Shown here: one piece after another, positions 57,138 to 64,000 of the stretch
Position numbering within the stretch: position 1 is the first letter of the stretch
Layout: every line of letters starts with the position of its first letter
Assembly (NCBI RefSeq): GCF_900215605.1
Contig: NZ_OBEL01000001.1
Span: 1,054,001-1,118,000, forward strand
DNA length: 64,000 bases
Direction of reading: 5' to 3'
Source: Cohaesibacter gelatinilyticus
GTDB lineage: Bacteria; Pseudomonadota; Alphaproteobacteria; Rhizobiales; Cohaesibacteraceae
Notes under the pieces: generated by a model
Told to the model about the DNA's origin: nothing
Seen by the model: the letters and a program-made list of their open reading frames with translations, nothing else
Databases searched by the model: none
Position numbers and translations under genes: made by a program

Positions 57138-57986
57138 ATGTCACACTCCGTAAATCCTGGTCCCTTCGCAGACTTGCTCTTTGCTGGATTGCCTGATTTC
57201 GAGCCTGGCCATGTCTGGCTTGTGGGGGCAGGGCCTGGAGATCGCGGTCTCATGACACTGCATGCTGTCAATGCGCTGCGTCAGGCGGATGTCATTGTTT
57301 ATGATGCGTTGATTGATGAGGACAGTCTGGCATTTGCAAAGCCCGATGTTGAAACGGAATTTGCTGGCAAGCGCGGTGGCCGACCATCACCGAAGCAGAA
57401 TGACATCACCTTGCGCCTGATCGAACTGGCAAAGCAGGGCAAACGTGTGCTGCGCCTTAAAGGCGGCGACCCATTCATCTTTGGTCGTGGTGGAGAAGAG
57501 GCGCTTGCATTGGTCGCTGCTGATGTGCCGTTTCGCGTCGTACCGGGCATTACAGCGGGGATTGGTGGGCTTTGCTATGCTGGCATTCCGGCTACACATC
57601 GTGACATCAATCAGTCGGTGACATTCCTGACGGGACATGACCAGACAGGCTCCATGCCAACTGCACTGGATTGGGATGCAATAGCCAAAGGATCCCAAGT
57701 GATTGTCATGTATATGGCCATGAAGCACTTGGAGAGCATAACGGAGAAATTGCTCAAGGCGGGGCGCCCCGAGGATCAAGGGGCAGCTATTGTCTGCAAT
57801 GCCACGACAGCTCGTCAGCAGGTGTTGATATCAACACTGGGAAAGATTGCGCAGGAAGCGCGAGAAAGTGACCTGCAGCCCCCAGCGTTGGTGGTGATTG
57901 GCGATGTGGTCAAGCTTCATGATGGTCTCGATTGGCTCGGAGTTCATCAAGCCGGCAAAAAACTCAATCCCGATCCGTTGGGATAA
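57138..57986 (+). CDS. cobA: Uroporphyrinogen-III C-methyltransferase
   Basis: A 282-residue SUMT, which methylates uroporphyrinogen III at C2 and C7 to give precorrin-2, the entry step to B12. VWLVGAGPGDRGLMTLHA, RVLRLKGGDPFIFGRGGEE, VPGITAGIGGLCYAGIPATH and VIVMYMAMKHLE are the expected SAM-binding and active-site motifs. It is the stand-alone CobA type, without the CysG siroheme domains. AAGGAAACAAGAA precedes the ATG. It is followed 87 bases later by cobB. Confidence 0.95.
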   Translation: MSHSVNPGPFADLLFAGLPDFEPGHVWLVGAGPGDRGLMTLHAVNALRQADVIVYDALIDEDSLAFAKPDVETEFAGKRGGRPSPKQNDITLRLIELAKQGKRVLRLKGGDPFIFGRGGEEALALVAADVPFRVVPGITAGIGGLCYAGIPATHRDINQSVTFLTGHDQTGSMPTALDWDAIAKGSQVIVMYMAMKHLESITEKLLKAGRPEDQGAAIVCNATTARQQVLISTLGKIAQEARESDLQPPALVVIGDVVKLHDGLDWLGVHQAGKKLNPDPLG

Positions 57987-58073
57987 GCCAAGAGGTGTCG
58001 GCAGACTTACTCTTGCCCTGTCTTCTCTCTCAGTCTATAGCCCTTAACAAGACTAGGCCGAAGGAGTGGCGCC

Positions 58074-59393
58074 ATGACCGATCTTGCACCCAACGGACTG
58101 ATACTGGCGGCAGCCAGCTCCAATTCTGGCAAAACCATGCTGTCTTTGGGTCTGCAAAGATTGTTGGTTCGAAATGATATAGGCGTTGCTCCTGCCAAAT
58201 GCGGTCCAGACTATATTGATCCGGCGTTTCACAAGGCAGCAAGTCACAAAACCTCCATCAATCTTGACCCTTGGGCCATGATCCCAGAAGAGCTTTGCAC
58301 ACGCGCATTCAATCATGCGGGTGGTGCTGATATCTTCTTTTGCGAAGGGGTCATGGGGCTGTTTGATGGCGCAGCTGGGGGTCAAGGCTCAACGGCATCT
58401 CTCGCCAAGATACTGAATTTGCCAGTCATTCTGGTACTGGATGTAAAAGGGCAGGCGCAAACATCCGCTGCTTTGATTTATGGCCTGAAAGCTTATGATC
58501 CTGATTTGCAGATTGCCGGGGTCATTCTGAACCGGGTTGGGTCCGTTCACCATGAGAGCCTGCTGAGAGAAGCAATTGAGGTCCTTGATATTCCCGTTAT
58601 CGGAGCGGTACGGAACAATCCGGATTTGGAAATGCCTTCAAGACATCTGGGTCTGGTGCAAGCTGATGAATATGCTGACTTGAATGCTCGGATTGATCGG
58701 ATTTCGGACCATATCGAGCCCAATATTGATCTGAAGCGATTGATTGATCTGGCGCAGCCACTGAATGCACCTGATGTTTCTGCTGTCCAAAAACCGGGTA
58801 TGTTGCAACCGTTAGGGCAACATATTGCGATTGCAAAGGACGCAGCCTTTACATTTATCTATCCGCATGTCCTGAGTGACTGGCAGGATCAAGGTGCTGA
58901 AATATCGTTCTTTTCTCCGTTAAATGATGAGGAGCCGCATCCAGATGCCGACGCAATCTATCTTCCAGGTGGCTATCCTGAGCTGCATCTTGAGCAACTG
59001 GCGGCGGCATATCAGTTCAAAATGTCCATGCGAGAGGCGGCAAGCAACAACACACGCATTTTCGGTGAATGCGGTGGCTTTATGGTGTTGGGTAAGGAAA
59101 TAATTGGCAAAGATAGTAAGGTAGAGGATATGTTAAACTTGCTGCCAATCACTACAAGTTTTTCTAACCCAAAATTAAATTTGGGTTATCGTATACTCAA
59201 TCATGACCAACTTCTTCCTTGGGCTCCCGGCCTCGTTGCTCATGAATTCCACTATGCCAATATCACCTGGCAGGGGAAAGCAGAGAGCCTCTTTCATGCA
59301 ACCAACGCTTCCGGTAAGGAACTTGCGCCCATGGGGCTAAGAATTGGGTCGGTCATGGGATCCTTTGCTCATATTATCGGTGCAAAAGGTTAA
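58074..59393 (+). CDS. cobB: Cobyrinic/hydrogenobyrinic acid a,c-diamide synthase
   Basis: A 439-residue CobB/CbiA, which amidates the a and c side chains with glutamine and ATP. The N-terminal P-loop-like domain (LILAAASSNSGKTMLSLGL) and KCGPDYIDPAFHKAA lead to FCEGVMGLFDGAAG; the C-terminal type I glutamine amidotransferase-like domain has YLPGGYPELHLEQLAA and IFGECGGFMVLGKEI with its nucleophile Cys. AAGGAG lies nine bases before the ATG. A terminator follows. Confidence 0.95.
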   Translation: MTDLAPNGLILAAASSNSGKTMLSLGLQRLLVRNDIGVAPAKCGPDYIDPAFHKAASHKTSINLDPWAMIPEELCTRAFNHAGGADIFFCEGVMGLFDGAAGGQGSTASLAKILNLPVILVLDVKGQAQTSAALIYGLKAYDPDLQIAGVILNRVGSVHHESLLREAIEVLDIPVIGAVRNNPDLEMPSRHLGLVQADEYADLNARIDRISDHIEPNIDLKRLIDLAQPLNAPDVSAVQKPGMLQPLGQHIAIAKDAAFTFIYPHVLSDWQDQGAEISFFSPLNDEEPHPDADAIYLPGGYPELHLEQLAAAYQFKMSMREAASNNTRIFGECGGFMVLGKEIIGKDSKVEDMLNLLPITTSFSNPKLNLGYRILNHDQLLPWAPGLVAHEFHYANITWQGKAESLFHATNASGKELAPMGLRIGSVMGSFAHIIGAKG

Positions 59394-59433
59394 TGCTCCT
59401 TAACTCTGTTTCATCGCTGGATTGGATCCAAAG

Positions 59434-59459
59434 AAAAGGCCCGCAACAGCGGGCCTTTT
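59434..59459. terminator. Terminator between convergent cobB and cobM
   Basis: AAAAGGCCCGC (59434-59444) and GCGGGCCTTTT (59449-59459) form a perfect 11-base stem with a four-base loop, A's on one side and T's on the other, so it serves both convergent transcripts. Confidence 0.9.
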
Positions 59460-59491
59460 CTGGTAAAGGTAGCTGTGATGAGATTTGAGGC

Positions 59492-60286
59492 CTAGTCGAT
59501 TTGTACCGGCTCTTCAATCACTTCACCTTTCTTGCCGATACGCAAAACGTGGCTGAATTCCGCATCATAGAGCGCGGAGTCAATAAAGCCACTTGCCGCT
59601 AGAGCAGGGCCGACAAAAATCAGTGCAGTGCGTGTGATCTTCTCTTTGCGGACCTTTTGACGAATATCGTCCAGTGTTCCATGGATGAACATCTCATCTG
59701 GCCAGCCGACCCGGAAGGCCACCACAACCGGGCAATCCGCTCCATATAGAGGTGTCAGTTTACGCTGAATTTCGGGAATGTTCCGCACGGACAGGTGAAT
59801 GGCCAAAGTCGCGCCAGACTTTCCCAAGGTTTCCAGATCTTCTCCGTTCGGCATGGAAGAAGACTTCATTGCCGTGCGGGTCAGGATGATGGTCTGCGCT
59901 ACTTCCGGAATGGTCAGTTCAGTCTGAATTGCAGCAGCGGCTGCAGCGAAGGCAGGAACGCCCGGTGTGACATCAAACGGGATGCCTTCAGCCTTCAAGC
60001 GGCGCATTTGCTCGGCAGTTGCACCATAAATAGACGGATCGCCCGAATGAACTCGCGCCACATCCTGTCCCTTGGCATGGGCTTTCTTGATTTCATCAAT
60101 AATCTCATCCAGATGCATGCCAGCAGTGTCCAGAATATGCGCGTCCTTTGGCGCTTCTGCTACAATCACTTCAGGCACCAGCGACCCCGCATAAAGGCAA
60201 ACCGGACAACTTTGAATGAGCTTTAGGGCACGAACGGTGATCAGGTCGGGAGCACCGGGGCCTGCACCAATGAAATGAACAGTCAT
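59492..60286 (-). CDS. cobM: Precorrin-4 C11-methyltransferase
   Basis: A 264-residue SAM-dependent tetrapyrrole methylase, CobM/CbiF. VHFIGAGPGAPDLITVRA at the start, DVARVHSGDPSIYGATAEQM, FDVTPGVPAFAAAAAA and TIILTRTAMKSSSMPNGEDL identify the C11 enzyme. It is the last gene of the minus-strand operon cobL-cobI-cbiG/cobJ-cobM and ends just before a shared terminator. Confidence 0.95.
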   Translation of the reverse strand: MTVHFIGAGPGAPDLITVRALKLIQSCPVCLYAGSLVPEVIVAEAPKDAHILDTAGMHLDEIIDEIKKAHAKGQDVARVHSGDPSIYGATAEQMRRLKAEGIPFDVTPGVPAFAAAAAAIQTELTIPEVAQTIILTRTAMKSSSMPNGEDLETLGKSGATLAIHLSVRNIPEIQRKLTPLYGADCPVVVAFRVGWPDEMFIHGTLDDIRQKVRKEKITRTALIFVGPALAASGFIDSALYDAEFSHVLRIGKKGEVIEEPVQID

Positions 60287-60313
60287 GAGAAATTCCTTTT
60301 TCTTTTCATTGGC

Positions 60314-62170
60314 CTATTCAGCCGCGTCAATCTTTTTGGCATAACCGCGTGGGGTATATACTCGCCAACCATCATCTCCGACGGAGTGATCACCAGTCTG
60401 GAATGCTTTACTTTGCGAAGAACCCACCAACACAACGGTCAGCATATCCACTTCATCCACTTCCAGCTCAGCCAAGGTCCGTAGGCGCAAAGCCTCTGTT
60501 GGGCGTCCGAGATTGGAACACAAAAGCACCGGAGTGTTAGCTGGACGATGTTGGAGTAAGATATTCTTGGCCTCAGCCAATTGTGTGCGGCGGCGTTTTG
60601 AAACAGGGTTATAGAAAGCAACCACAAAGTCCCCCTGTGCAGCTGCGTGGAGACGGTTTTCAATAGCTTCCCACGGGGTTAGCAGATCAGAGAGAGAAAT
60701 CGTACAGAAATCGTGGCCAAGCAACGCGCCGAAACGGGCAGATGCTGCCTGCAGGGCGGAAATGCCTGGAGCATTGACGATCTCAACCCGCTTGGCGAGA
60801 TCTGAAACACCGCCATGATCGGCATCGCGATCCATCAGCTCCATGACTAAGGCACCCATGGCATAAATGCCCGCATCACCTGAACAAATCAGAGCGACAT
60901 TCTTGCCTTTGGCTGCTTCTTCCAGTGCATAGCGACAACGATCCTCTTCTCCGCCAAGCGGAAAATCGCTGCGTTTCTTGCCCTCGGAAAGTGCGCCAAG
61001 CAGATCGATATAGAGGCCATAGCCAACCAGCTCTTCCGCTTCTTGTACAAGGCGAGAGGCTTCTGGCGTGCGCCATTCGGACTGACCTGGACCAATGCCA
61101 ATCACTGACAAACGACCGCGCTGAGTGCCGAGTTGATCAACATCAATGGGCTTCGTTGCAAGACCTACAGCGCAAGTCGCTTTGTCGGTCTTCACTTTTT
61201 CAGCCAGCAGTGATCCATCCTTACCGACTGCTGCCAGAGCTGCGCCTTCAGCAACGCCCGGACATCCCACTTCGCTTCGAACGACCTCGGACGGATTAGC
61301 AAGACGATCGGCTTCTTCATTCAGGCGTTCGGCGCTGAAGAAACGAACGGGAGCCCCAAAATGATTGGCTGCAGCTTGCAGAGCTGCTTCATCGCTCTTC
61401 AAATCAATGGAACAGAGACAAGCAATAGCCTCTCTTGCCAGGCCATTGTCTGCAAGCACTCGCTCAATGAGTTCGATGACATGGCCAGCGTCAACACCAC
61501 GCTCACAGCCTACGCCGATAGCAAGGCTTTTAGGCGAATAGAGAAGACTATCTTCGGAAGCAGGTAAAGCCTTGATCGTGGAAATGGCTTTCAGATCAGC
61601 AGTTTCATTCAATGTGATCTCTGACTCATTTAGCCAGTTCAACTCTGCGTCAGCTTGCAATGCTTCTCTATCGATCAAACGGGCCATGATGGGGCCAGCC
61701 GTTCGAGGATGCTGCAATGCCCAGCCTTTCGGCGGATTGTCTAGCGCCAGTTTGAAACGGCAATCGCCAGCCGTTGTGATGGCAGCATGGGCTTTCAGGC
61801 GATCAGCCAACAGATCGGCAACTTCATTGGCACCATGATGTCCACCTAGCAAAGGTACCACGGACGCACCATCACGGCTAACAGTCAGAACAGGTGGCTC
61901 GTCGAACTTGTCGCGGACTTGCGCAGCGAGGGCTCGTATGACAATGCCGCTGGCGCAAAGAGCGATAATACCGGTGCCTTGTGCAAAGAGGGAGGCGAGA
62001 TGAGCAGTTGTCTCACCATAGGAGCTATCAGCTCCATCCAGGTCGCCTTTGCCATGGATCTGTATCGAGATGTTTTCTCCGCCAAGGGCGTTTTTGATTT
62101 GCTTTGCCAGATCCATGCTGTTCTGGGACAGGACAACAATGGCAAAATTGGTTTCGTTCTTCAGGACCAA
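60314..62170 (-). CDS. cobJ: CbiG-CobJ fusion protein
   Basis: A 618-residue fusion. The N-terminal half (about 1-345) is CbiG, which opens the delta-lactone ring of cobalt-precorrin-5A: GIIALCASGIVIRALA, GHHGANEVADLLADRL, and the CobE-like LAIGVGCERGVDAGHVIELI. The C-terminal half (about 365-600) is CobJ, the C17 methyltransferase: LSVIGIGPGQSEWRTPEA, LICSGDAGIYAMGALVMEL and VVAFYNPVSKRRRTQL. Start is TTG 62170 with GAGAGG upstream, overlapping the cobI stop by ten bases, so translation is coupled. CbiG beside Cob-type enzymes marks a hybrid pathway. Confidence 0.92.
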   Translation of the reverse strand: MVLKNETNFAIVVLSQNSMDLAKQIKNALGGENISIQIHGKGDLDGADSSYGETTAHLASLFAQGTGIIALCASGIVIRALAAQVRDKFDEPPVLTVSRDGASVVPLLGGHHGANEVADLLADRLKAHAAITTAGDCRFKLALDNPPKGWALQHPRTAGPIMARLIDREALQADAELNWLNESEITLNETADLKAISTIKALPASEDSLLYSPKSLAIGVGCERGVDAGHVIELIERVLADNGLAREAIACLCSIDLKSDEAALQAAANHFGAPVRFFSAERLNEEADRLANPSEVVRSEVGCPGVAEGAALAAVGKDGSLLAEKVKTDKATCAVGLATKPIDVDQLGTQRGRLSVIGIGPGQSEWRTPEASRLVQEAEELVGYGLYIDLLGALSEGKKRSDFPLGGEEDRCRYALEEAAKGKNVALICSGDAGIYAMGALVMELMDRDADHGGVSDLAKRVEIVNAPGISALQAASARFGALLGHDFCTISLSDLLTPWEAIENRLHAAAQGDFVVAFYNPVSKRRRTQLAEAKNILLQHRPANTPVLLCSNLGRPTEALRLRTLAELEVDEVDMLTVVLVGSSQSKAFQTGDHSVGDDGWRVYTPRGYAKKIDAAE

Positions 62171-62865
62171 GGTTCCTCTCCATCATAAATCAGGATCATG
62201 GAAAAATAGGGGGCGCAATCATCGGTGACGTCTTTAAGCGGCATCACTTTTTCTGCTTCCAATGTGGCGCGCTCGACATATCCGGCACGTTCCAAAAGGC
62301 CATGCTGTTCCAGCAAGGCGCGGATACGAGAAAAATGACGGCCTACCTTGATGATGGCAAAGGAGCCACCCATCGAAAGGCGGGCCTTGAATTCTTCATC
62401 ACTGGCCGGGCCGGGAATGACTGACAGCACATCATTGCGCGCAGCCAATGGATGCTTCAGACGAGAAGCGCAAGCTGTCAGTGACGATACGCCTGGAACA
62501 ATATCACTTTTGAAGCGATCTGCCAGACGATTATAGAGATACATGAAGGATCCAAAGAAAAAGGGATCACCCTCACAAAGTACAATCACATCCTCGCCTG
62601 AAGCCAAATGTCCTGCAATCACCTCAGCTTCCCGATCATAGACGGTCTGCGCTGGAAAGCGATCGACGCGCATAGGCACAATCATCGGAATTTCCTGAGC
62701 ATCATTGGCGATATGCTCAGCCACAATGGAGCGCGCAAAGCTGACGCCACTATCCGGAGCAGGATAGGCAATGACCTTGGCATTCGAGATGAGTTTGGCG
62801 GCTTTCATGGTGATCAGATCCGGGTCTCCCGGACCGACGCCCACGCCATATAATGTTCCGCTCAT
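62161..62865 (-). CDS. cobI: Precorrin-2 C20-methyltransferase
   Basis: A 234-residue CobI/CbiL. LYGVGVGPGDPDLITMKA at the start, VIVLCEGDPFFFGSFMYLYN, DIVPGVSSLTACASRL and SFAIIKVGRHFSRIRALL are the C20 enzyme's motifs. The ATG lies two bases after the cobL stop and its stop overlaps the next start, so the genes are tightly coupled. Confidence 0.95.
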   Translation of the reverse strand: MSGTLYGVGVGPGDPDLITMKAAKLISNAKVIAYPAPDSGVSFARSIVAEHIANDAQEIPMIVPMRVDRFPAQTVYDREAEVIAGHLASGEDVIVLCEGDPFFFGSFMYLYNRLADRFKSDIVPGVSSLTACASRLKHPLAARNDVLSVIPGPASDEEFKARLSMGGSFAIIKVGRHFSRIRALLEQHGLLERAGYVERATLEAEKVMPLKDVTDDCAPYFSMILIYDGEEPWS

Positions 62866-62867
62866 GA

Positions 62868-64000
62868 TTAGGATGCCAATCCTTCTTGTTTTTTAATGTC
62901 ATTACCTTTGACATAAACCCACTGTGTCACCGGCATGGACGCTTTCCAGCCAAAATGCAGGCCTACAGGTTGAGCTTTGGCAATGGAGAGCCGGGTTAAT
63001 TCACCTCCATGCTCAGAAAAGCAAGAAAGCAAAAGAGCTTCCGACGAGAGTGTCACCGCATGGGCAACCAGTCGCCCACCTGGCTTTAAAGCATCAAGGC
63101 AGAAATTCAGGGTCTCGCTCGATAGACCTCCACCGACGAAAATCGCATCCGGGCCATCCAACCCCATTAAGCCATCTGGAGCGGTTCCATCGATCAGTTG
63201 CAGGCGTGGCACGCCCAAGGTCTTTGCATTGTGCTTGGCAAAGGCGCGACGCTTTTCTTGAGGCTCCAGACCAATGGCAGACGTGTTTGGAGCGGCGCGT
63301 AACCATTCGATGGCAATGGACCCACATCCAGTTCCAACATCCCAAAGATGGGCGCCGGGGCGTGGCGCGAGTTTCGCCAAAGCACTGGCACGAATATCGC
63401 GCTTGGTCATCTTGCCATCGTGCTCAAAGGCATCATCTGGCAAACCGGGACTGGTGGAGAGCCAGTTTCTGAAATCGGATGGAATTTCGACGGCAATGAC
63501 ATTGAGATCTGCAAAGGGCAGGGCGTCACCTGCCTCACTCAGCGCATGAGCGCTGGTTTCAATGATCTTTTCTTTCTCACCACCCATATGTTCCAGCACG
63601 GTAATCTCTGCATCATTCGCTCCGATCTCGCAGAGCTTGGACGCCAAGAGACTGGGGGAACCGCCATTCTTGGAAAGAATGATCAATTTTGCGCCCGGTT
63701 GAATATGCGGGACAATGCCCGCTGGATCGCGGCCATGTATGGTCAGAAGAGAGCATTTGTCGAGCGGCCAACCAATACGGCTTGCAGCTAGGCTATAGGC
63801 AGATTTGGCTGGAAGGACCCTTAATTCGGACCAGTCAAAGAAACGCGTTAGCGTTCCGCCAATGCCGCAAAACATCGGATCGCCAGTTGCCAGAATGACA
63901 ACTTGCTTGCCCTTCATCTCGGCAATTATCGAAAAGGTGGATGAAAAAGGCGATGGCCAAGTCATACGCTCAGCTTTGGGGCTGAGATCATCTGACACCA
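62868..64000 (-). CDS. cobL: Precorrin-6Y methyltransferase/decarboxylase, 5' part missing
   Basis: 377 codons of CobL (CbiE-CbiT fusion), cut by the right window edge. The part shown begins inside the CbiE methylase domain (VVILATGDPMFCGIGGTL, VLPAKSAYSLAASRIGW) and contains the CbiT domain (GAHLWDVGTGCGSIAIEWLR, DAIFVGGGLSSETLNFCLDA). It methylates C5 and C15 and removes the C12 acetate carboxyl. A GTG at 63998 is internal; the true start lies further on. It leads the visible minus-strand cob operon. Confidence 0.92.
   Translation of the reverse strand, partial: VSDDLSPKAERMTWPSPFSSTFSIIAEMKGKQVVILATGDPMFCGIGGTLTRFFDWSELRVLPAKSAYSLAASRIGWPLDKCSLLTIHGRDPAGIVPHIQPGAKLIILSKNGGSPSLLASKLCEIGANDAEITVLEHMGGEKEKIIETSAHALSEAGDALPFADLNVIAVEIPSDFRNWLSTSPGLPDDAFEHDGKMTKRDIRASALAKLAPRPGAHLWDVGTGCGSIAIEWLRAAPNTSAIGLEPQEKRRAFAKHNAKTLGVPRLQLIDGTAPDGLMGLDGPDAIFVGGGLSSETLNFCLDALKPGGRLVAHAVTLSSEALLLSCFSEHGGELTRLSIAKAQPVGLHFGWKASMPVTQWVYVKGNDIKKQEGLAS

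Overview
The window looks like chromosome from a marine-type alphaproteobacterium, probably Hyphomicrobiales; a Cohaesibacter-like genus is a guess from the gene mix. It carries a class I polyhydroxyalkanoate synthase, a class II fructose bisphosphatase, an AlaC-like aminotransferase next to homoserine dehydrogenase, recJ, and a B12 (corrin) gene cluster. Two blocks of ordinary chromosome (1-15239 and about 54143-64000) flank a large genomic island.

Left chromosome: a partial glutamate synthase large subunit (minus strand); a divergent MarR regulator / EamA exporter / NAD(P)-binding protein set with two palindromic operators between the divergent genes; PHA synthase; a small lipoprotein; aminotransferase, homoserine dehydrogenase, GlpX and RecJ; then a MarR-GNAT fusion regulator with its own palindrome. 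A tRNA-Glu(TTC) gene ends this block.

Island, about 38.9 kb (15224-54142): the 18-base 3' end of tRNA-Glu is repeated at 54125-54142, about 40 bases before a second, identical tRNA-Glu. The simplest reading is a tandem tRNA-Glu pair with an island inserted into the 3' end of the first copy. A tyrosine recombinase and a coupled small gene sit directly at the left end. The island also holds a MobV/Pre-like relaxase with an inverted repeat upstream, two DUF2293-like paralogues, a cluster of seven GTCATGAY motifs, an orphan Phd-type antitoxin with a stub of its toxin, IS and integrase remnants, and an IS481-type element with a 7-base target duplication.

Three accessory gene sets stand out. (1) A high-G+C cassette at 20.2-37.6 kb, lying between two homologous integrase remnants: a small exported protein, a TolQ/MotA-like channel protein, two single-span TolR/ExbD-like proteins each with an Asp in or at the membrane span, and an exported protein of about 4,530 residues. 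It looks like an ion-driven envelope motor acting on a giant periplasmic or surface protein; I know no named system with this composition. (2) A two-gene set (39.4-43.0 kb) with a PLD-like protein resembling my memory of the VPA1262 family and a partner broken by a -1 frameshift at seven A's. (3) A three-gene, low-G+C set (48.6-52.5 kb): exported protein, two-span membrane protein and exported trypsin-like protease.

Right chromosome: a cold-shock protein, then corrin ring genes cobK and cbiD (minus), cobA and cobB (plus), and cobM, cbiG-cobJ fusion, cobI and partial cobL (minus). CbiD and a CbiG domain occur together with Cob-type methyltransferases, and neither CobF nor CobG is in view, so the pathway looks hybrid.
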